Shown here piece after piece: positions 4,906 to 9,439 of a stretch of 9,439 nucleotides of DNA (the first letter of the stretch is position 1; each line of letters begins with the position of its first letter). Under the pieces are notes generated by a model. That model made no database searches. It was not told the DNA's origin and saw only the letters and a list, made by a program, of their open reading frames with translations. Position numbers and translations under genes: made by a program. The DNA is taken from the NCBI GenBank assembly GCA_020027805.1, contig JAHKKQ010000085.1:1-9439 (forward strand). The letters run 5' to 3'. The DNA is from Candidatus Dadabacteria bacterium. Its GTDB lineage: Bacteria; Desulfobacterota_D; UBA1144; Nemesobacterales; UBA2774.

Positions 4906-7140
4906 ATGAATTTCGAGCGAATGCTATTCTCCACAACTGTTTTAATACCCCTCGCTCTGACGTTTGTCATATCGATCGCTCTCCTGTTCGTTCCATTGGC
5001 AGGCGCGCTCGGTTTCGAATACTCGGCGGTCATGGGTTTCGTCCTCTCGTTCGTATCCGTATTCATATCGGCTGAGCTAATCTCGAGCGACACCAGATAC
5101 CACTCGGGGGGGAAGCGGATCTCGGACAGGGTATCGTCCATATTGCTCGTCAACGTCTTTTTCCTCGCGGTCGTTTACCTGATAGGCCTACTGGGCTCAC
5201 TCCTGAAGGGCGACTGCTTCATAAGTGAGGGGACCGTGTTCTTCCTCCTGATACCCGTCGTGAGCGTATTCTTTTCGTCTTCCCTCGGGCTCCTGACGGG
5301 CTATATAATGCGCCGGAGGGGGTTCATCGCGGGGGCCCTGATACTTATCGGCATATTCGCATATTCTCTTTGGGAGCTATACAGCGAGCCTTCCCTATTC
5401 GTATACAACCCGCTCTACGGCTTCTTCCCCGGCCCTATATACGACGAGGCGATACCCGTTACGGACACGCTCATCGTCTACAGGCTGATGACTGCGCTCT
5501 GGGCATTACTCTTCCTCGCGCTCCTCCACACGGCAAACGGGCTCAGCTACAGGCGGGTCGGCGCATGGGATTTCCTGAAGCTCCTCGCCATAGGCGCGGC
5601 CCTCGTCACGGCTTACTCACACGAGAACGAGCTCGGGATAAGCTACGACAGGGAATATATTACGGAAAAGATTCTCCCCGCGTCCATCGAAACGGACAAC
5701 TTCGTCATATACTACGACCCCTCCTCTCCCGAGGCCGGGCACATCGAGCTCATCGCCGGGGACCACGAGTGGAGGTACGCAGAGCTAAGCAAGTTTCTCG
5801 ATCTCGACACGCAGGTGAAGATACGCTCATACGTATATCCCGATACGGAAACGCGCAAGAGGGTGGTCGGTGCGGGCGACACCGCCATAGCGAACCCGAT
5901 ACACAAAGAGATACACCTCGTTTACGGCACATTCCCCGACCCGATACTCAAGCACGAGCTCACGCACGTGATGGCCGGGGATTTCGGGACGAAGGTGCTG
6001 CGCATGAGCCCCGAGGTAGGGCTCCTCGAAGGGCTCGCGGTAGCGGCCGACTGGAGCGGGGACGGCTACGACCCGCACCAGTGGTCAAAGGCCATAATCC
6101 AAAACGGCATGGCCCCCGATATCGGGGACATAACAGGGCTCGGGTTCTGGTACGCCCCGCCCGGGTTGAGCTACACGCTCATGGGCTCCTTTACCAGATA
6201 CCTTATAGACACATACGGCATAGAGAAATTCAAGACCGTTTACAGGACGGGGGACTTCTCCGTTTACGGCAAGGGCCTCCCCGGGCTCGCCGCCGAATGG
6301 AAGAAGTTCCTCGAAGGGGTGGAAGCGCCCGGGGATATAAACGAGCTCGCAAAGGCCAGATACGGCGCGCCCAGCATCTTCACCGCCTCGTGCCCGAGGA
6401 GGGTCGGCGCTCTCAAGGCGGAGGGGTACGAGTATTACGGAAACGATAAATTCCTCAGGGCGCGCGAGTCTTTCACGGAAGCGCTCGAATACGACGGAAA
6501 CGACCCGGTGCTGCTGATCGGGATTGCATACTCGAGCTACTACGAGGGCGACTACGGCGAGGCCGCGGGAATAGCGGGGGAATCCGGCGGCGTCACGGAA
6601 GCGGACAGGGCGGTCCTCGAAAACATCAGGGGGAACGCGCTCTGGCAGAAGGGTGATTCGGAAGCCGCGGCCGCCGTATTCCGTTCGCTCCGCGGGGGAC
6701 CGCTATCTCAAGACCTCAAGCGTGAGATAGACATAAAGCTGTCCGCCGTCGGGGCGGGAGGGCCGCCCGCCGAAAGCGTGAGGGAGTTTTTCTCGACGAG
6801 GGACAGGACGCTTCAGGCGGTCTCGCTCACGGAGTCGATACTGGACTCCCCCGATTACGCCCCGCCATATTACCTCATGGGCAGGCTGCTCTTCAACTCG
6901 GGCGAATACGAGCGTGCGATACCGTATCTGTCCACGGCCGAATACCTGGGCCTCCCGTCGGAGGAGATCGCGCGGGAGAACCGGCGACTGCTCGGCGTCT
7001 CCCTTTTCGCTACGGGGAGGTATGACGAATCGGACATGATATGGAGCCGCATCGCGTCTGACGGGGACGGGGAATCGAGAAAATACGCACTCGATTTCAT
7101 CGAAAGGGCCGGGTGGGCCGGCAAGAACCGGTTGAAGTAA
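4906..7140 (+). CDS. Seven-helix membrane protein with zinc peptidase (MA-clan, HELTH) and TPR-like domains
   Basis: This 744-residue protein has three parts. Residues 11-237 hold seven predicted helices (about 11-33, 40-58, 79-100, 110-133, 140-156, 190-209 and 222-237). Basic loops (59-78, 134-139, 210-221) alternate with neutral or acidic ones, so by the positive-inside rule the rest of the protein faces outside the cytoplasm. Residues about 262-475 form a gluzincin-like peptidase domain with HELTH at 350-354 and a likely third zinc ligand E375 in LLEGLAVAADW, preceded by DNFVIYYDP (264-272) as in Peptidase_MA-like proteins. Residues about 500-735 carry TPR-like helical pairs (AEGYEYYGNDKFLRARESFT, YLMGRLLFNSGEYERAIPYL, LLGVSLFATGRYDESDMIW). 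The ATG at 4906 is preceded by GCAGG about 11 bases upstream; a closer AAGGG is only one base away. The substrate is unknown: membrane-anchored proteolysis or envelope assembly is inference. Confidence 0.85.
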   Translation: MNFERMLFSTTVLIPLALTFVISIALLFVPLAGALGFEYSAVMGFVLSFVSVFISAELISSDTRYHSGGKRISDRVSSILLVNVFFLAVVYLIGLLGSLLKGDCFISEGTVFFLLIPVVSVFFSSSLGLLTGYIMRRRGFIAGALILIGIFAYSLWELYSEPSLFVYNPLYGFFPGPIYDEAIPVTDTLIVYRLMTALWALLFLALLHTANGLSYRRVGAWDFLKLLAIGAALVTAYSHENELGISYDREYITEKILPASIETDNFVIYYDPSSPEAGHIELIAGDHEWRYAELSKFLDLDTQVKIRSYVYPDTETRKRVVGAGDTAIANPIHKEIHLVYGTFPDPILKHELTHVMAGDFGTKVLRMSPEVGLLEGLAVAADWSGDGYDPHQWSKAIIQNGMAPDIGDITGLGFWYAPPGLSYTLMGSFTRYLIDTYGIEKFKTVYRTGDFSVYGKGLPGLAAEWKKFLEGVEAPGDINELAKARYGAPSIFTASCPRRVGALKAEGYEYYGNDKFLRARESFTEALEYDGNDPVLLIGIAYSSYYEGDYGEAAGIAGESGGVTEADRAVLENIRGNALWQKGDSEAAAAVFRSLRGGPLSQDLKREIDIKLSAVGAGGPPAESVREFFSTRDRTLQAVSLTESILDSPDYAPPYYLMGRLLFNSGEYERAIPYLSTAEYLGLPSEEIARENRRLLGVSLFATGRYDESDMIWSRIASDGDGESRKYALDFIERAGWAGKNRLK

Positions 7141-7159
7141 TCTGTTAATCCTATATAAT
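7132..7159 (+). promoter_or_regulatory. Probable sigma-70 promoter for the lspA-ribE-aroK cluster
   Basis: TTGAAG (7132-7137) lies inside the last codons of the upstream peptidase gene. A 16-base spacer leads to a perfect TATAAT (7154-7159). Transcription would begin near 7166-7167, only about 7-8 bases before the lspA ATG at 7174. That agrees with the absence of any Shine-Dalgarno sequence before that ATG and suggests an almost leaderless mRNA. Confidence 0.6.
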
Positions 7160-7173
7160 CTTAGCTTCCGAAA

Positions 7174-7659
7174 ATGAAGACATATAGAACCGCCGCAATA
7201 ATCGCCGCGCTCGTAGTCATAATCGACCAGATTTCCAAGTGGCTCGTGGTCAAGCACGTGCCCCTCTACGGAAAGATAAACGCGCTCCCTTTCCTCGACA
7301 TCACGCACATCAGGAACCCCGGGGCGGCATTCGGCATCTTCCGTGAAATGCCGGAATCGCTCAGGCTCCCGCTGTTCATAGCGGTGCTCGCCGCGGCGGT
7401 AGTAGTTATCATATACTTCCTCTCGAAGACCGGGAAGAACGACGGGCTGCTGGTTTTTTCGCTCTCCCTTATACTGGGCGGGGCGATAGGCAATTCGATA
7501 GACAGGTTCAGGCTAAGGTACGTCACTGACTTCATAGACTTCCACTGGTTCGGGAACCCGGCCCTCCACTGGCCGCCGTTCAACCTCTCGGACTCCGCGA
7601 TCACCATAGGCGTCGTGCTCATACTTTTCGACACATTTATACTTAAACGGGGCAGGTAG
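7174..7659 (+). CDS. lspA: Lipoprotein signal peptidase (signal peptidase II)
   Basis: The product is the inner-membrane aspartyl protease that removes the signal peptide from diacylated prolipoproteins, after Lgt and before Lnt. It has 161 residues, a normal length, and four predicted helices (about 6-24, 65-83, 92-108, 139-156). The conserved boxes are present in order: DQISKW (18-23), RNPGAAFG (47-54), GGAIGNSIDR (102-111), VTDFIDFHW (117-125) and FNLSDSAITIG (136-146). The catalytic aspartate pair is D119 and D140. The last box usually reads FNxADS; serine replaces alanine here, a mild change that leaves the aspartate intact. The ATG at 7174 has no ribosome site, and a TATAAT box lies 14 bases upstream. 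The stop is two bases before ribE, so the two genes are almost certainly co-transcribed. Confidence 0.97.
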   Translation: MKTYRTAAIIAALVVIIDQISKWLVVKHVPLYGKINALPFLDITHIRNPGAAFGIFREMPESLRLPLFIAVLAAAVVVIIYFLSKTGKNDGLLVFSLSLILGGAIGNSIDRFRLRYVTDFIDFHWFGNPALHWPPFNLSDSAITIGVVLILFDTFILKRGR

Positions 7660-7661
7660 GC

Positions 7662-8273
7662 ATGTTCACGGGGATCATAGAGGACAGGGGGACGGTCACA
7701 GAGATAAAACGCCGCTCGAAGGAGTCGACCCTGACGTTCCGCGTGAACAGGATCGACCCCCGTGAAATGGTAAAGGGCGAGAGCATATCGGTGAACGGCG
7801 CGTGCCTGACCGTAACCTCGCTCGAAGGCGATACCTTCACGGCCGACGCGTCGCGGGAGACACTTTCGAGGACGAGCCTCGGGAAGCTCAGGGCCGGGAG
7901 CACAGTCAACCTCGAGCGCTCTCTCAGGGCCGGGGACAGGATGGGCGGGCACATGGTGAGCGGGCACGTGGACGGGGTCGGCAGGGTTAAATCGAAAAAG
8001 AAGCGCGGGGGGTCGGTAGAGTTCAGATTCACCGCTCCCGGACAAATTATGACATATATAGTCGAGAAGGGCTCGGTCGCCATAGACGGCGTGAGCCTCA
8101 CCGTAAACACCGTCGAAGGCGGCGAATTCACTGTGAACATCATCCCCTACACGCTAGCCGAAACCACTTTCGGAGCGCTCAGGACCGGAAACCCGGTCAA
8201 CATAGAGTGTGATATCATAGGCAAGTACGTGGAGAAGTTCATGACATGCATAAGGGACGTAGAGACGTCCTAG
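7662..8273 (+). CDS. ribE: Riboflavin synthase, alpha chain
   Basis: The product catalyses the last step of riboflavin synthesis: two 6,7-dimethyl-8-ribityllumazine molecules dismutate to riboflavin and the pyrimidinedione recycled by lumazine synthase. It is a cytoplasmic trimer. The sequence opens with the signature MFTGIIEDRG and shows the expected internal duplication of two beta-barrels. Barrel one (about 1-96) has SVNGACLTV (43-51) and DASRETLSRTSLG (62-74). Barrel two (about 97-190) has AIDGVSLTV (140-148) and IIPYTLAETTFG (160-171). S41, C48 and H102, which correspond to active-site residues of the E. coli enzyme, are all present. At 203 residues it is slightly shorter than the E. coli protein. 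The ATG at 7662 follows GCAGG (7652-7656) by five bases. No other rib gene and no FMN riboswitch is nearby, so it is separated from the rest of its pathway. Some genomes call this gene ribC. Confidence 0.97.
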   Translation: MFTGIIEDRGTVTEIKRRSKESTLTFRVNRIDPREMVKGESISVNGACLTVTSLEGDTFTADASRETLSRTSLGKLRAGSTVNLERSLRAGDRMGGHMVSGHVDGVGRVKSKKKRGGSVEFRFTAPGQIMTYIVEKGSVAIDGVSLTVNTVEGGEFTVNIIPYTLAETTFGALRTGNPVNIECDIIGKYVEKFMTCIRDVETS

Positions 8274-8283
8274 AAATCCCGAG

Positions 8284-8808
8284 ATGAGTCCCCAACGGAA
8301 ACAACCGAAGAACATATTTCTCGTAGGCTTCATGGGTGCGGGCAAGACGACCGTCGGCAGGATACTCGCACGGAAGCTCGGCTACAGGTACTGTGACGCC
8401 GACAAGGTGGTAGAGACGAAGGCCGGGAAGACCGTATCCGATATTTTCTCGGCATTCGGCGAGGAATATTTCAGAGACCTGGAATCGGACACGCTCAATT
8501 CGCTCGCCGGGAAGACAAAACAGGTGATAGCCACGGGAGGCGGCGCCGTGGTGCGGGAAGAAAACCGGGAGGCGATGAAAAAGGGCGGGGTTACGATTTA
8601 CCTTAAGGCCCCCATGAGCGTGATATGGGAAAGGGTCAGGCACAGTAAGACCCGTCCCCTTCTGAACGTGGATAACCCATTCGATGCGGCGGAAGAGCTT
8701 CTCAGAAAGCGCGCACCTTTTTATGAAACCGCCGACATAACTATCGACACCGAGAGCCTCACGCCGGAAGAAGCCGCTTCCGAAATCATGAAAAAACTCG
8801 GGATTTGA
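8284..8808 (+). CDS. aroK: Shikimate kinase
   Basis: The product phosphorylates the 3-hydroxyl of shikimate with ATP, the fifth step of the chorismate pathway, in the cytoplasm. All functional parts of the 174-residue chain are visible: Walker A GFMGAGKTT (15-23), shikimate/Mg contacts D38 and D40 in CDADK, R64 in FRDLE (63-67), the GGGAVV loop (85-90), the lid arginine in TRPLL (R124) and R143 in KRAPFYETA. It carries a short polar N-terminal tail (MSPQRKQPKN) before the first strand. The start lies 10 bases after the ribE stop with only a weak ribosome site, so translation may be partly coupled. It is probably the last gene of the cluster. AroK and AroL cannot be told apart from sequence alone. 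Confidence 0.96.
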   Translation: MSPQRKQPKNIFLVGFMGAGKTTVGRILARKLGYRYCDADKVVETKAGKTVSDIFSAFGEEYFRDLESDTLNSLAGKTKQVIATGGGAVVREENREAMKKGGVTIYLKAPMSVIWERVRHSKTRPLLNVDNPFDAAEELLRKRAPFYETADITIDTESLTPEEAASEIMKKLGI

Positions 8809-8925
8809 AAGGGGCCGGGACTCTCCGTTATTTTGCTTTGGTCTTTCCCCCGACATTACAGAATTTGCGGCGGGCAAGCGCCCCTGGCGTACGATCTCTA
8901 ACACACCACTCTGCTCAATCCAGCC

Positions 8926-8950
8926 CGTTCGTCCTGAGCTTGTCGAAGGG
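8926..8950 (+). repeat. Short dispersed motif (GTTCGTCCTGAGCTTGTCGA type)
   Basis: The sequence CGTTCGTCCTGAGCTTGTCG followed by AAGGG is an instance of a dispersed motif I recall from many unrelated bacterial genomes. It contains short inverted parts (TCCTGAGC...). It lies 21 bp before the 117-bp element. Its function is unknown. Confidence 0.5.
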
Positions 8951-8971
8951 CGGGTATCGTCATCAAAAAAG

Positions 8972-9088
8972 ATGAGATCCTGAATATTTTGGTTTCTTCA
9001 GAGAATTACCGCGGAATAATGGCATTGTTGCATTCTACCTGTGGTGTCCGGTTCTTGCACACGTTCAGACCCGTAGTTCAGGATGACT
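8972..9088 (+). repeat. 117-bp dispersed element, copy B
   Basis: This copy aligns ungapped with the minus strand of 4740-4624 at about 79 % identity. Its ends are better inverted repeats than those of copy A: ATGAGATCCTGAA on the left against AGTCATCCTGAA on the right. A short A-tract lies to the left (8965-8970) and an 8-base T-tract to the right (9090-9097), which lengthen the dyad. The paired ends plus T-tract could give weak transcription termination after aroK, but the loop of about 90 bases makes that doubtful. Confidence 0.75.
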
Positions 9089-9305
9089 GTTTTTTTTAAG
9101 GTAACACCCCCACCCTTGACCACATGCTCGACAAATCGGAGAGCATGGTCACAATTACCCAAGCGGTTAAAGGGTCGGGGCGTCCTACTGCTCGCTTGCT
9201 CGCAGTAGTTCCCCCTCAAGGGGGAGGGAATTATATATAATGAGAGATCGCCGCACAGCGCACGCTTTTGCCCTTCGCGCAAATATTGATTAAGATAACG
9301 GGGTC

Positions 9306-9439
9306 ATGCAGACGCGTTCCCCAAAGTCAGCCGGGAAAAGGAGCTACACCCTCGGCTCCGAGGACTGGATAGACATAACCGTGCCGCTTTCCGACGGCAT
9401 GGTGCACTGGCCGGGCGACCCGCCGGTCAAGGTATTCCG
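9306..9439 (+). CDS. Cyclase / kynurenine-formamidase family protein, first 44 codons (cut by window end)
   Basis: The frame starts at ATG 9306, the first possible ATG after an in-frame TAA at 9291-9293, and is open to the window end. Residues 21-39 read WIDITVPLSDGMVHWPGDP, the N-terminal signature of the metal-dependent cyclase family (Pfam Cyclase, which includes bacterial arylformamidase KynB). The Trp-Pro-Gly-Asp loop near the active site is intact. The metal-binding HxGTHxD-type motif expected further on lies outside the window, so activity cannot be judged. A basic, disordered-looking tail of about 20 residues precedes the domain. There is no strong ribosome site. The substrate cannot be named: members act on N-formylkynurenine, isatin or polyketides. 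Confidence 0.85.
   Translation, partial: MQTRSPKSAGKRSYTLGSEDWIDITVPLSDGMVHWPGDPPVKVF

Larger units (their letters stand above)
8809..9305. other. 497-bp non-coding gap built of dispersed repeats
   Basis: No gene is supported; the frames here run through repeat sequence. In order it holds a TCCTGAGCTTGTCGAAGG-type motif (8926-8950), the second 117-bp element (8972-9088) followed by eight T (9090-9097), a C-rich run (9104-9114), a bulged hairpin GACC-ATGCTC / GAGCATGGTC (9118-9150), a hairpin CTACTGC/GCAGTAG near 9185-9208, a CCCCCT/AGGGGG hairpin near 9211-9224, a TATAAT (9236-9241) without a matching -35, and a solitary AGATCGCCGC arm (9244-9253) like the left end of the element at 1008. 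Confidence 0.6.

Noticed and set aside
5370..6449. A 359-codon plus-strand reading frame in another phase inside the peptidase gene
   Set aside because: It is extremely Arg/His/Pro-rich with no recognisable domain and lies wholly within a gene with clear helices, HELTH and TPR motifs; a GC-rich shadow frame.
7600..7661. An FMN riboswitch upstream of ribE
   Set aside because: The lspA coding sequence runs to two bases before ribE and there is no untranslated leader with the conserved RFN sequences.
7266..8045. A 259-codon minus-strand frame across lspA and ribE
   Set aside because: It is antisense to two unmistakable enzymes and shows no domain of its own.
9124..9240. A 38-codon frame starting ATGCTCGAC
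   Set aside because: It reads through three hairpins (ending PPQGGGNYI from the CCCCCT/AGGGGG palindrome), has no ribosome site and no protein-like composition.
9182..9241. A TATAAT before the cyclase-family gene as a promoter
   Set aside because: No -35 box is present at 16-18 bases; the spacing falls in the CCCCCTCAAGGGGG hairpin, so it is not called.
8998..9282. A 94-codon minus-strand frame in the gap after aroK
   Set aside because: Much of it is the 117-bp repeat; the same frame in the other copy of the repeat is broken by stop codons, so it is not a conserved protein.

Overview
The window is a stretch of bacterial chromosome with compact, GC-rich genes separated by a few long, repeat-filled gaps. 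The genes use many ATA (Ile), AGG (Arg) and CTC (Leu) codons. Short dispersed palindromes in the gaps, of types common in Desulfobacterota-like and related uncultured genomes, suggest an uncultured Gram-negative lineage of that kind. No gene fixes the taxon and I do not name one.

Layout. (1) 1-762, minus: the first 254 codons of a diverged nitroreductase-like protein that runs off the left edge. (2) 763-1224: a non-coding gap with a 32-bp direct repeat and a ~126-bp element with inverted arms. (3) 1225-2085, minus: an RskA-type membrane anti-sigma factor. (4) 2357-2941, plus: a SigK-like ECF sigma factor, divergent from the anti-sigma gene across 271 bp. (5) 2957-3307, minus: a small four-helix DUF3147-like membrane protein, convergent with the sigma gene. 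(6) 3445-4413, plus: a CorA-type magnesium transporter starting at TTG. (7) 4414-4905: a repeat-rich gap. (8) 4906-7140, plus: a 744-residue protein joining seven predicted membrane helices, a zinc-peptidase domain (HELTH) and TPR-like repeats. (9) 7174-8808, plus: a tight housekeeping cluster of lspA, ribE (riboflavin synthase alpha) and aroK, with a probable promoter inside the end of gene 8. (10) 8809-9305: another repeat-rich gap. (11) 9306-9439, plus: the first 44 codons of a cyclase/kynurenine-formamidase family protein, cut by the right edge.

How the genes work together. The sigma and anti-sigma genes probably form one regulatory module for an envelope or redox signal, although they are divergent rather than co-directional. 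LspA (lipoprotein maturation), RibE (flavin synthesis) and AroK (aromatic amino acid synthesis) do not share a pathway and are probably only co-transcribed.

The most notable non-gene signal is a 117-bp sequence present twice in opposite orientations (4624-4740 and 8972-9088). The copies align without gaps at about 79 % identity and have inverted ends, like a small non-autonomous mobile element. No CRISPR array, tRNA, rRNA, transposase or integrase was seen. No clear new defence or biosynthetic system was recognised; the best candidate for unusual protein biology is the membrane-peptidase-TPR fusion.
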